A stretch of DNA of 64,000 bases, taken from the NCBI GenBank assembly GCA_963978895.1, contig OZ022246.1, positions 13,003,742 through 13,067,741 of the forward strand. Direction: 5' to 3'. Shown here piece by piece: positions 49,908 to 61,440 of this stretch. Position numbers and translations under genes: made by a program. Under the pieces are notes generated by a model. That model searched no databases, was not told the origin of the DNA, and saw nothing but the letters and a program-made list of their open reading frames with translations. The stretch comes from Erpobdella octoculata. Its lineage: Eukaryota > Annelida > Clitellata > Hirudinida > Erpobdellidae. Every line of letters begins with the position of its first letter. The stretch's first letter is position 1.

Positions 49908-50757
49908 TAGGGCTGTACCGAAATCCGGTTCTGGTTATGCCGGAATCCGGCTATTTTTATAAATTCTCTTCCGATTCCGGTTCCGGTAACATTTTACTAT
50001 TTTACTGGATTTAAACCGGATTTGAAGTTAAACTTGACCAATATCTGAATCCGGCAATTTTCTAAATCATGTTCCTATTCCGGTTCCGGTAAAATTTTAC
50101 TATTTTACTTGATTTAAACCGGATTTGAAAATGAACTTTACCAATATTTGAATAAACCACTGTTTAACAAATCAAACGACCCACTACAGTGATGGAAGCA
50201 AAAACAAATGTGCTTTCCTGATCTTGCAGTAATGGCATCTTAGTCCACCAGCCAGTGTCGCATCTGAAAGACTGATCAGCAATGCAGCTAAAGTTATGAC
50301 AGATCATCAATGTTGCCAGAAAATACTGAAGGTTTAATATTTCTTAGGTACAACAGCCATTTACTGACTAGCATTATCGTACAAACTTAAGAAACAACAG
50401 ATCATGCCGTATGTCGTATGACAGTGATGATATTTTGATTGTATGTACTGACTTTGAAATTTGGTCTAAATTAACATAACCCTGTATGGTTGTATGTAAA
50501 CATGAATATTGACCATGTGAGAAATGACCAACAATGGCATATTAATGTATGCTATTGCCAATTATAAAAGTAAATCAACTGCTTACGTCATGTATTTCAA
50601 AAGTTAAGTTTAAAAAAAGCACAAAATTAATTATTGCAAAACAACTAAAAAGTACGCATTTTTTCTAGAAATCCGAATCCTGTTCCAGCAGGATTCAAGT
50701 AAAAATTACGATTCCGGTTCCTGCAGTATCTAAAAATTCAAATCTGGTACAGTCCTA
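49908..50757 (+). mobile_element. hAT element, non-autonomous, with 8-bp target duplication
   Basis: Ends TAGGGCTGTACCGAAATCCG and (reverse complement) TAGGACTGTACCAGATTTG. GTTTCTAA flanks both sides (49900-49907, 50758-50765). Internal CCGGTTCCGGT motifs resemble the element at 22957. A decayed transposase C-terminus remains inside. 850 bp in length. Confidence 0.93.
50225..50350 (+). pseudogene. hAT dimerisation-domain remnant
   Basis: The plus strand reads SPPASVASERLISNAAKVMT then DHQCCQKI, matching the hATC signature (PxSxxSERxFSxAxxVxTxxR). It has stop codons before and after, so is not functional. Confidence 0.75.
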
Positions 50758-50765
50758 GTTTCTAA

Positions 50766-51529
50766 TCATAACATTTTAAGAATGAATCGAGGTAAAACAT
50801 TCATGCTTTAAAACGTCGCAAATAATAATTCTAGCTTATTTTTTTTCTCTTTAATTCTGGGTTTGAAACACGGCTTACATTTTACTCATATTTGTGTAAA
50901 ACTGTTAGAAACTTATTTTTCGATGTTTTTGTATAATTGAAAAACAAAACGTTTGAACTTTAATGGGATGATTTTAAAAGATTATTATTTTTTTCAAATT
51001 CCGTTAAAAATATTTTTTAAAATAAATTGAGATTAAAAGATTTCTGTAGAATGATATTTTATTTTTAGTTAATACATATGAAATCAAAAATTAAATAAAA
51101 TAAACCAATAAGGAATTAAATGAACAAAAAAACATAAAACAAGATAGCAAAATATAAAAAAATTAAACAAAAACATGACTAGTACTAGCACTACAACTAT
51201 TTTTTTTAAAATACACACAAAAACTTTTGTTGCAAATTTTGTATGTCAGCCTTGCGGACAATTTTGTTTTTGACTGCTTAATAACCAGGGATTTTGAAAC
51301 TATTAAAAAAAAATTTATTGTCCATTATAAATGATTTATACAGTTTTTAATTTTGTATGAAAACAATATAGCAAATAAAACAGAATTTTTGTTATTAAAA
51401 ATTAATTTCTGCCTTTTCCTATAAAATATAGTCCCTGGACATGGTGAATAAGTGGATATAGACAGGATTATGCTGATACAATGTGTTCATAGCCCCGTGT
51501 ATGTTGTTATTAATTGCAATTATTATTTC
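50766..51529. other. AT-rich DNA, no gene seen
   Basis: No supported ORF. Confidence 0.4.
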
Positions 51530-51640
51530 AGTGTTTTGGGTTACTGCGGCCAAGCAAGAGTCCATCAGCTGTGTTTCAGAACAGGGGACAGATAACTATC
51601 GGACGGATCACCCAATGCATGTAGCGCACGAAGAGAGCAA
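51530..51640 (+). pseudogene. Fragment of the SAP-element ORF
   Basis: The plus strand encodes QESISCVSEQGTDNYRTD, aligned with LESTSCVSEHVTDDGRTD of the intact SAP ORF (about residues 143-160), with matching nucleotides upstream (GGTTACTGCGGC against GGTTGCTGCGGC). The SAP domain and LTRs are not found nearby. Confidence 0.6.
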
Positions 51641-53039
51641 AGTAAAGAAGCTTGAAGCAGTTTTCTAACGGTAAGGATTATCGCATCTCATTGGCAACAC
51701 AATAGAGAAAGGCTAACTCTTTAGGAGATCAAACAGTTCTATATGTGAACGTTGATCTTATGTGTAGAGGTTTGAAAGGCACTGCAGAGTCAAATTGAAA
51801 GATACGGTTTGAAGGATCACTTAGGTCCCAACAGGACTGGAAGAGTGCTTCCGACTGTTGAAAGAATTCCCTCAAAAAGTAGTAGTCTTTTTTTTAAATA
51901 ATTGAACATGTAAAATTGCCATTGCTTCATTTAGCATTCTGTCGAGTATGTTTCCTAAATTTTCCAGGTGTGATATTAATATGTTCACAGGTAAAGGCTG
52001 AAAGTGTAATTTAAGATGAGTTAGTTTTAATTTAATTTAACTAAATGTCCTGTTCAACTTAAACATCATTAGTTAAAATCAATAAAAATATATTAGAATG
52101 AATACTTAATGATTCAAAGTAGGTTAGCACTTTAACTAAATTGCAATTTATCAGTTTCACCGTCTAAAGAGTCAAATGCGTCTCTTAAAAACGCCAAACC
52201 ATTCATAATACAAATGTTCGGTTTATTGACAGTGCGACCTCATTTCTACAAATGAATAATCCATCGATGCAAGCAGTAGTAGCGTTGTAAATCTTTCTTT
52301 AATTTTCCTAGCCCTCATTTTAGCATACGTAACTTAATTATTATTTTTACGTACTGGTATAAACAGAATTTAACATTCCGTTTCAAGACTGCTTTCAACT
52401 TCAAATAAACACACACGTTCATCTAAACACACGCAAACGCAAATAAAAAGGCGGGAAATAATTAAATGCAGTGGCAATTGAATTTACGAAACGAACGACC
52501 ACCAACTTAAAAGACTTCTTTTTGCTTTCACACCTGCAATTTAATAAAAACCGACTTCAATCTAATCGCACATGATAAAACAAATTTGATTCATCATTCC
52601 AATCGTTTAGCAATTATTTTAAACACATTATTCAACTTTCATAAAAATCATTTTAAAATGTTGAGAAATGAAAAAAATAAGAAAATGTTTTTATTTCATA
52701 TAAGAAAACCAGCAAAATTTTTTTTTGTAATAATACAGCGTGCTTGAACAAGTTAAAACTTTTAAATTTTTAATTTGTGTGGTGAATATTTTTTTTTAAA
52801 TTCTTTTTAATAACCTCACCGTGTTTGTTTGCTCTAGCCATACCTCGGTACACTTTACCACTTAAAAACAAATTTTCCGATATTCAATCAAGTTGAAATT
52901 TCGTGGTTTATTTGTCGCTGCAGATTTCACATTCTATTAAAATTTTTACTCGATAGAACAAAATTTAAGCGAATTATAAAATAAAATAATCTAAACCTTT
53001 GAAATATTTTTAAAATTACAAATTTTATGTAAAGAAAAA
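51641..53039. other. AT-rich DNA, no gene seen
   Basis: Contains one copy of the dispersed GTTTGTTTGCTCTAGCCAT repeat at 52820-52930. Confidence 0.4.
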
Positions 53040-53317
53040 AGAAAAAAGATCGTCTTCAATTTCTTGATCTTCAATCTTTGGAAAGACGTCATTTAATTGC
53101 TGATCTAGTTTTCTGTTATAAATTAATAAACCATTTAGTTAATACTTCTATGTCATTGTCATTTGCTTCTACCAATATAATATCAACGCGGGGTCATAGT
53201 TATAAATTAAGATTAAATAAATTTACATGTGATGCTGTAAAATATTTCTACACTAACCGAATAGTTGCGGTTTGGAACTCTCCCCTCTCCGATGTTGTAC
53301 ATTGTTCCAGCATTTAA
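53040..53317 (+). pseudogene. LINE ORF2 C-terminal fragment
   Basis: The plus strand gives FLDLQSLERRHLIADLVFCYKL as consecutive pieces FLDLQSLERRHLIAD and VFCYKLINHL, then STRGHSYKLRLNK, DAVKYFYTNRIVAVWNS. This is the C-terminal pattern of CR1/Jockey-like LINEs. The RT itself is absent, so this is a 5'-truncated insertion; the repeat 3' of it may be its tail. Confidence 0.75.
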
Positions 53318-53370
53318 ATTATCATTGAAATCAGTTAACGTGGACACTTTCTTATACTACAGCTAGAGTT

Positions 53371-53883
53371 TATATACATACATACATACATACATACATA
53401 CATACATACATACATACATACATACATACATACATACATACATACATACATACATACATACATACATACATACATACATACATACATACATACATACATA
53501 CATACATACATACATACATACATACATACATACATACATACATACATACATACATACATACATACATACATACATACATACATACATACATACATACATA
53601 CATACATACATACATACATACATACATACATACATACATACATACATACATACATACATACATACATACATACATACATACATACATACATACATACATA
53701 CATACATACATACATACATACATACATACATACATACATACATACATACATACATACATACATACATACATACATACATACATACATACATACATACATA
53801 CATACATACATACATACATACATACATACATACATACATACACACATACATACATACACACATACATACATACATACACACAG
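53371..53883. repeat. (CATA)n tetranucleotide array, about 510 bases
   Basis: Nearly perfect TACA repeats with a few CACA units at the right end. It follows the LINE 3' UTR by about 55 bases. Long MYVC ORFs in all minus-strand frames are artefacts. Confidence 0.97.
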
Positions 53884-54059
53884 ACAGTTACTTATATATA
53901 ATTATAAATATACTAACTTCAAAGCCTGTCGGAAAACAGGCCTAAAAAGAAAACCACAAAAATATTTAACTCAAAAATTAGTGGTATTATCAACAACAAA
54001 ATAACAATCCCTATAAAAATAATCTAAAAATAATGTTTTATTAATTACAAAGTGGATAT

Positions 54060-55445
54060 CTCTTTATAAACAACATTTTTGTAGAAATAGCATTAGATCC
54101 TTTAATTAGATGTTCTAGATCCATCCCTTCAGAATTTTTGATTTTAACATCGCAATCGCGACGTACTCGGGACATAGCAACATATACATATAATGTAACT
54201 GTCCATTACTAAACACAGGCTTTGATGAATAAATGGCTACCATATCTAATGTTTGTTCTGGAAATTTATTTATTGTTATTGCAAATGTAGCTTAACTGGA
54301 AACTGTCTTCTTCTGAGAACGAAGGGAGGTTCTGGATTCGTTGAGCTGAACCTATATTAGGAATAAACACAATTTTTTTCTTACCTGCCCCATTTAAAAT
54401 TTCTGCAATATTTAAATCTCTAACTATTAATTGAGTTCCATTGCAGAGTTTTCGTATAACTTTAAAAATTATAAACATTAGTAGGTAAGCAATTTTTAAT
54501 TAAAGTTTATGTAGCGGCATTTCAGACAGTGCTTGTTCATTGAGAAACTCAATTGGGTAGTTTTGCATGTCTTCATCATTTGCATCAAATTAAAGAATTT
54601 TTGCATATCATATTTTGAGAATTTCTATTATATCATCAGAAAACTCATAATTGTTATTTAAGGTGCCATTACTTATTTAGCTAACCATTGACTAAAGTCA
54701 TGATCCATAGAACGGACATAATTTTTCAGTTTAAAAACTTTGAACCTGTTCCACTGTTCATTAAACTTTAGGCTTGCTTCGACAATTGCAGCTCTGGTCC
54801 CATGAGGTACTACAGGTAGTGTTTGACAAAAATCTCCACCAATAAGAAATGTTTTTCCATCAAATAATTACAAACTTTTCATTATTTTTTTAAATAGCTT
54901 ATCTGTAAGCTTAACTGTAGTTTTTAATGCTGTGCTGGGTGCTATCGAAAATTCATCCTAGATTATAATTTCTTATAACCTCCGCATCTAAAGTATTTAA
55001 TCGCATTGAAGATATTGAAGTATCTAACAATTGTACAGGTAGTTTGAACTGAAAATAAATTCTTCCACCTGGTAGTAAATTTGCAGCAACTCCTGTCGAT
55101 GCAACTGGTAATTCGATATCCTCAAAACTGTGCACTGAAATCAAAAAGGTAATGTAGAAATATAATTTCCCACTACCACCAAGTCCTGGTAGTAAATTTG
55201 CAGTAATTCCCGTAGATGCAAATGGTAATTCGATATCCTCAACACTGTGCACTGAACTCAATAAGATTTTGTAGACATGTTTTCCCACTACCACCAAATC
55301 CTTCAAGAAAAAACTAATTTTCAGAAAAACCTTAATTTTGCTTAGCAGTTATTAGTTCATCAAAAGCAGCTCTTTGTTCAATATTTAATCCTGCTGTTAG
55401 ATTTATAGTTTTTTGTTGCTTAACAGCTGGATGAACATTTCTTGT
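54060..55445 (-). pseudogene. Helitron/PIF1-type DNA helicase, degenerate
   Basis: On the minus strand the order is [15 protein letters not shown] (about 55400), Walker A-like GGSGKLYFYITF with a T-to-L change (about 55170), ASTGVAANLLPGGR, FKLPVQLLDTSIS, then DEFSIAPSTAL, LIGGDFCQTLPVVPHGTRA, KLCNGTQLIVRDL and a C-terminal AMSRV-like region in shifted frames (about 54190). This matches the PIF1 family as found in Helitrons. Stops and frameshifts are frequent. No Rep domain or Helitron ends are seen, so a decayed host PIF1 copy cannot be excluded. The P-loop region is duplicated (separate finding). Confidence 0.78.
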
Positions 55446-56235
<790 letters not shown>

Positions 56236-56397
56236 TGTTGGATTACAACGATTTATTGTCTTTTATGTTAATTAGTTCTTTGCTCCTTCTTCCGATGTTT
56301 GATTGTTCGACGCCATTGCCTGCTCTGTGCTCGTAACATTATATTCGATTAAGTTTGATAATAATAAACTTCGCAATTTGTTTTTCATAATCTAACA
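56236..56397 (+). repeat. 5' LTR of Copia
   Basis: TGTTGGATTAC...ATCTAACA with TGTTG/TAACA ends. Very short at 162 bases. AATAATAAAC near 56360 may serve as a polyadenylation signal. Confidence 0.97.
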
Positions 56398-56411
56398 GGT
56401 TATGGGCCCAG
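56398..56411 (+). promoter_or_regulatory. Primer-binding site (initiator-Met half-tRNA)
   Basis: GGTTATGGGCCCAG directly follows the LTR and is complementary to the anticodon stem-loop of initiator Met tRNA (CTGGGCCCATAACC). Drosophila copia uses the same internal site after tRNA cleavage. Confidence 0.9.
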
Positions 56412-56522
56412 TATACGTGTAAATTGCGATAAAGATAGTCGTTAAGTCAGTTTTCTAAGGTATTAGTCATCGCTCATCCGGGTATTTTTTTTTTTCGAGC
56501 GTAAGTTAAACTGAATTTAACA

Positions 56523-59500
56523 ATGACTGAAAGTACAGCTTCGAGAATTACGAAACTAAATAATCATAATTATCAAACTTGGAAGTTTAAGATCGAACTT
56601 TTGTTGACTAAAGAAGATTTGTGGGATACCATTAGTGAAGACTCGCCGAATCCCACAAACACCGCATGGCAATTGAAGGACCGTAAAGCTAGAGCCACGA
56701 TCGGTTTACTTGTAGAAGACAATCAGCTGAACCTCATCCGGAAGTTAACAACTGCTAAAGAAACGTGGGATGCTCTAAAGAAATATCATGAAAAGTCTAC
56801 ATTATCGAATAAAGTTAATTTGTTAAAGAAACTTTGTGGGTTAAAGTTGACAGAAACTGGAAATATGGAGCAACATCTGGCAAAAATGGAAGATTTGATC
56901 GACCAGTTGTCATCACTCGGTGAATCATTTGCTGAACATTTAACTGTTGCATTATTTCTAAGTAGTTTGCCTGATAGTTATGGAACATTAATCACTGCCC
57001 TTGAAACTCGACCTGAGGAAGACCTGACTCAAGAGCTTGTCAAGAATAAACTCTTAGAAGAATATAAGAGACGAACAGAAATGACTACCTCAGTAACCGA
57101 ACATCAGGAACAACAGGCGATGAATGTACATGCTACTCGTGAGAACCAACCAAACGTATCAACAGGAAGATCAACCTTGACATGTTTCTTTTGTAAAAAG
57201 CCAAATCACATCAAAAAAGACTGTAGAAAATATATAGAATGGAAGAAGAAGCACCCTGAACATAAAGTAAAAACTGTGAAACATTTTACTCAAGTTAATG
57301 ATAAAAGAAATTTCCAACAAGGTTATGATGTTTGTTCAATAGCACGTACAGCTAATATCATCAATTCGTGGTATATAGATTCAGGTGCTACATCACACAT
57401 GTGTGGAGATAGAAATTTCTTTGCAGCTTTGGACAAAAGGCTGAAGGTTGAAGTGGTTCAGGCTGATGGGGGTAAATTAACATCATCTGGTATTGGTTAT
57501 GGGTACTTACAGAATTTTAGTCCTGATGGAAATCTCGGTTTGAAAACAAAGTTATTAGATGTGTTGTTTGTTCCAGAATTAAAAGGAAATTTGATATCTG
57601 TAAAGAAGCTAACTAGTTTTGGATTTGAAGTACATTTCAAAGGAAACACATGTCATGTAATAAGAGATGGTGAAATTATGTTACATGCAGTTGAAGAAAA
57701 AGGCCTCTATGAATTCATCACAACCCAAAAGACATTCAGAGTTACTTGCAATAACATGCCTACAGAATGCATACATCTCTGGCACAACAGGTTGGGTCAT
57801 AGAGATACTAATGCCATCAAGACTCTTGCTCATGATTCTGCAGTGAATTTCCATATAAAACCTTGTGAAATTTCAGACATTTGTGAAACTTGTATCAAAG
57901 CAAAAATGAGTAGAAAGCCTATTCCAAAGAAATCTGAATCCAAAACAGATGATGTGCTTGACTTGATACACACTGATGTCTGTGGAACAATGTCTACCTC
58001 AACACCCAGTGGCAACAGATACTTCATGACTATGATTGACGACTACAGTAGATACACAGAAGTTTATTTGTTGAAATACAAATTTGAAGTGTCATCAAAA
58101 ATTAAAGAATATGTCAAGTATGTTCAAACAAAATTCAGAAAAACTCCAAAGATAATCAGATCAGACAGAGGAGGTGAATACACAGGAGATGAACTAAAGA
58201 TGTTTTTAAAGAATGAAGGCATTCAGACTCAACTGACAAATCCCTACACACCTCAACAGAATGGTTGTGCTGAAAGGAAAAATCGATACTTAGTCGAAAT
58301 GGTGAGAAGCATGCTGATTGATTCTGATTTACCTGACAGATATTGGGGAGAAGCAGTAACTACAGCCAACCACATGCAAAACAGGCTCCCAGTGACAGGA
58401 CGTGAAGAAACACCCTACCAGATGTGGAATGAAAAGAAACCCGATTTGAGTTACATCAGAAAGTTTGGTTGCAAAGCTTATGTTTCAATTCCTGCAAATA
58501 AAAGACAAAAGTTAAGTGATAAAGCAAGAAAGTTAATTTTTGTTGGCTACGAAGAAGGGACAAAAGGTTACCGTTTGCTTGATTCAGAAACAGACAAAAT
58601 CACCATCAGTAAAGATGTCATTTTCATTGAAGGAGAACCCCATTCAAATCAAACCAGAACTGAACAGAGACTTAATTCTGATCTTGCTAGTGAAGAAAAT
58701 TTTGTTGAATTATCACTTGAAGATGATTTTGTGGATCATGATAAAGCAACGATTCAAAGTAATGAAATCGAATTGAATAAAGACAATACAGCTATTCAGT
58801 TAACATCAAAACAGCAAGTAGAACTCAGAAGATCTCAACGACCTAACAAAGGGAAACCACCAAAGAGGTTTGAGGTTATCAACAAAGTGACAGTTAACCC
58901 GATTGTACCCAGAACCTATGAAGAAGCTGTATCATGTACAGAAGCTCAACAGTGGATTGCAGCAATAAAAGAAGAACTCAGATGTTTAGAATTGAATAAA
59001 ACCTGGATTTTGACAGATTTACCCGAGAATAAAACAGCCATCGGAAGTAAATGGGTATACAAAATAAAAACTGATGAAAATGAAAATGTCGTCAAATATA
59101 AAGCTCGTTTAGTTGCTCAAGGTTATTCTCAGAAATATGGTGATAGTTTCGATGAAGTTTTTGCACCGGTTGCCAGGACAACTACACTTCGAGCATTATT
59201 AACTATAGCTGGTCAGAAGAAAATGATTGTTAAGCATTATGATGTACAATCAGCTTACCTTAATGCCAATCTGTCTCATGAAGTTTACATGAAGCAACCT
59301 GTACCTTTCGGTAACAACGATCTAGTATGCAAACTTTCAAAGAATTTGTACGGACTGAAACAAGGAGCCAATGAATGGAACAAGAAACTTCATGAAATTC
59401 TCAGTAATCAGAGTTACAACAAAAGCGAGAATGATCCATGTCTATATTTTAAAAGAGATAACAAAAAGTTAATATACTTATCCATTCACGTTGATGATCT

Positions 59501-60440
59501 TATTGTGGCGACAACTGATTTATCAATGATTGAAGAATTTGAACACCAAATGAATAAAGTTCTTGTTTTAAAAGATCTTGGAAATCTAAAGTATTATCTT
59601 GGAATTCAATTTCAAAGAGACCAAGATGGCATATTTTTGTTAAACCAGCAAAAATATATTGATAGTAAATTACAAGAATTCAATTTGACCGATAGCCGAC
59701 CATCAAGCATACCGATTGATACTGGATATCAAAAGAGACAAGAACCACAAGAGTGTTTTGAGAATAAAGAAGTTTATAGAAGTGCCATAGGATCTCTACT
59801 GTATTTGTCGACAAACACCAGACCAGATATTGCAGTAGGAACTTCAATTCTTGCAAGACATGTTAGTGATCCAAAGAAATCTGATTGGACTGAAGTTAAA
59901 AGAATCTTTAGATATCTGAATGACACCAAACAGAAACAATTGAAATTAGGTTCTTTGAGTGAACAACATGCCACACAACTAATAGGTTATGCAGATGCTG
60001 ACTGGGGAGGTGATCTGAATGACAGAAAATCTAACACAGGATTTTGTTTCAAGTACTTAGGTTCACCAATTTCATGGGTGAGTAGAAAACAGACTATGGT
60101 TACTCTCTCATCTACTGAAGCTGAATACATAGCCCTAGTTGAAGCAGTTCAGGAAGCTCTATGGATACTGAGAATACTTAAAGATCTTGACCAAGAACTA
60201 AAGAAGCCTGTTATTATATATGAAGACAACCAGAGTTGTATTAGAATACTGCAGAATGACAGGTGTTCTCAGAGTACGAAGCACATTGACACCAAGTATC
60301 GCTTCATCCGTAACTTATACAGATCTGGTGAAATTGATGTTAGATACTGTCCGAGCGAGAAGATGATAGCTGACTTGTTAACTAAACCATTAGGACCAAT
60401 CAAGATTAAACAGTTAGCTCAAGACATTGGACTGTTTTAA
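56523..60440 (+). CDS. Copia gag-pol polyprotein (1305 aa), intact
   Basis: Single ORF typical of Ty1/Copia. Order: gag (KLNNHNYQTWKFKIELLL), CCHC knuckle CFFCKKPNHIKKDC (221-234), protease YIDSGATSH (Asp286), GAG-pre-integrase zinc region (HNRLGH...CETC), integrase with Asp485, Asp548 and Glu584 (D-x35-E), RT (KWVYKIKTDE, QSAYLNA, LYGLKQG, HVDD with Asp992), and RNase H (YADADW near 1158, STEAEY, EDNQS, IADLLTKP). All catalytic residues expected are visible and there is no stop or frameshift. The ATG is 126 bases after the LTR. Gag would form particles; pol copies and integrates. Gag and pol are fused, so the gag excess mechanism is not apparent. Confidence 0.97.
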   Translation: MTESTASRITKLNNHNYQTWKFKIELLLTKEDLWDTISEDSPNPTNTAWQLKDRKARATIGLLVEDNQLNLIRKLTTAKETWDALKKYHEKSTLSNKVNLLKKLCGLKLTETGNMEQHLAKMEDLIDQLSSLGESFAEHLTVALFLSSLPDSYGTLITALETRPEEDLTQELVKNKLLEEYKRRTEMTTSVTEHQEQQAMNVHATRENQPNVSTGRSTLTCFFCKKPNHIKKDCRKYIEWKKKHPEHKVKTVKHFTQVNDKRNFQQGYDVCSIARTANIINSWYIDSGATSHMCGDRNFFAALDKRLKVEVVQADGGKLTSSGIGYGYLQNFSPDGNLGLKTKLLDVLFVPELKGNLISVKKLTSFGFEVHFKGNTCHVIRDGEIMLHAVEEKGLYEFITTQKTFRVTCNNMPTECIHLWHNRLGHRDTNAIKTLAHDSAVNFHIKPCEISDICETCIKAKMSRKPIPKKSESKTDDVLDLIHTDVCGTMSTSTPSGNRYFMTMIDDYSRYTEVYLLKYKFEVSSKIKEYVKYVQTKFRKTPKIIRSDRGGEYTGDELKMFLKNEGIQTQLTNPYTPQQNGCAERKNRYLVEMVRSMLIDSDLPDRYWGEAVTTANHMQNRLPVTGREETPYQMWNEKKPDLSYIRKFGCKAYVSIPANKRQKLSDKARKLIFVGYEEGTKGYRLLDSETDKITISKDVIFIEGEPHSNQTRTEQRLNSDLASEENFVELSLEDDFVDHDKATIQSNEIELNKDNTAIQLTSKQQVELRRSQRPNKGKPPKRFEVINKVTVNPIVPRTYEEAVSCTEAQQWIAAIKEELRCLELNKTWILTDLPENKTAIGSKWVYKIKTDENENVVKYKARLVAQGYSQKYGDSFDEVFAPVARTTTLRALLTIAGQKKMIVKHYDVQSAYLNANLSHEVYMKQPVPFGNNDLVCKLSKNLYGLKQGANEWNKKLHEILSNQSYNKSENDPCLYFKRDNKKLIYLSIHVDDLIVATTDLSMIEEFEHQMNKVLVLKDLGNLKYYLGIQFQRDQDGIFLLNQQKYIDSKLQEFNLTDSRPSSIPIDTGYQKRQEPQECFENKEVYRSAIGSLLYLSTNTRPDIAVGTSILARHVSDPKKSDWTEVKRIFRYLNDTKQKQLKLGSLSEQHATQLIGYADADWGGDLNDRKSNTGFCFKYLGSPISWVSRKQTMVTLSSTEAEYIALVEAVQEALWILRILKDLDQELKKPVIIYEDNQSCIRILQNDRCSQSTKHIDTKYRFIRNLYRSGEIDVRYCPSEKMIADLLTKPLGPIKIKQLAQDIGLF

Positions 60441-60462
60441 TATTGACAACGAATAAATCGTT

Positions 60463-60473
60463 GAGGGGGGGGG
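60463..60473 (+). promoter_or_regulatory. Polypurine tract of Copia
   Basis: GAGGGGGGGGG directly abuts the 3' LTR and lies 22 bases after the stop codon. Confidence 0.92.
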
Positions 60474-60635
60474 TGTTGGATTACAACGATTTATTGTCTT
60501 TTATGTTAATTAGTTCTTTGCTCCTTCTTCCGATGTTTGATTGTTCGACGCCATTGCCTGCTCTGTGCTCGTAACATTATATTCGATTAAGTTTGATAAT
60601 AATAAACTTCGCAATTTGTTTTTCATAATCTAACA
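60474..60635 (+). repeat. 3' LTR of Copia
   Basis: Compared base by base by eye with the 5' LTR and found the same. Confidence 0.97.
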
Positions 60636-60787
60636 CTAGTGTATCTGTACTCTGTACTGAGAGTTCGTCACCGAAGACTGTGAAGGTTCCTGTCAAAGAT
60701 CTCGCTCTCAGGTCGATAATCTTGGTCCTTCTCCTTTATCATCCATTTTACACCCTAGAATTGTCGCTTATAATTTCTATAGCGAAC

Positions 60788-61411
60788 TGTAAACGTAGAG
60801 GAATATGCTTTCTAGCGATTCGTAACGTTAAAGTCGAAGTTATTTATAACACAATATTTCTCGAATTTTATTTTAACTTTATTATTCTTCCTTGAATATA
60901 ATCCTTTTCTTGACTCTAAACTGACTTATCTCACTTTGCAGAAGTTAACCCGGTTCTGACAAATCTTTTGATAATTCCAATTTCTCTACTCAACAACCTT
61001 ACTTTTTCTACTGAGGACCACAAAAAGGAAAAAGACCAATATACCAATTATATATATATACACACATATATATATACATATATATATACATATATATATA
61101 TATACATACATATACATACATCCATCCATGTATATATACACTCAAACACACATATACACATATATACACTAATGATACAAAAATTATACGCACACACAAT
61201 GTCACAGTAGCACCAATATACACATATACATACATATACATATATATATACATATATATACACACATATACACACATATACACACATATACACACAGATA
61301 CATTCATACATAAATGACTATTGTTTCAACACAACCAAAATATGCACACATAATAAAATAAAATAAACAACTATTATGAAAATACGTAAGATGAATCATC
61401 TTCATCTTACA
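60788..61411 (-). repeat. 3' LTR (624 bp) with internal CATA/TATACA repeats
   Basis: On the plus strand it runs TGTAAACGTAG...CATCTTACA, with TGTAA/TTACA ends. Inside, 61045-61310 is TATACA/CACATA microsatellite, which differs slightly in length and sequence from the other LTR (63734-63990). Confidence 0.92.
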
Positions 61412-61425
61412 TATCCCCCCTCTTC
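61412..61425 (-). promoter_or_regulatory. Polypurine tract of Gypsy-like element
   Basis: On the minus strand GAAGAGGGGGGATA immediately precedes the 3' LTR. Confidence 0.85.
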
Positions 61426-61440
61426 GAAAAAAGAAACGCG

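Larger units (their letters stand above)
56236..60635 (+). mobile_element. Complete Copia-type LTR retrotransposon
   Basis: Two 162-bp LTRs with no difference noticed, 5-bp target duplication CTAGT (56231-56235, 60636-60640), initiator-Met half-tRNA primer site, polypurine tract, and one uninterrupted 1305-codon gag-pol ORF. Everything expected for an active element is present. It inserted into the PLE and is one of the youngest insertions here. Confidence 0.97.

Noticed and set aside
53335..53881. Three overlapping MYVC-repeat ORFs of about 170 codons
   Set aside because: All three frames are open because the 4-bp repeat lacks stops; not a protein.
57830..59974. ORFs antisense or out of frame within Copia pol
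   Set aside because: Shadows of the intact 1305-codon gag-pol frame.
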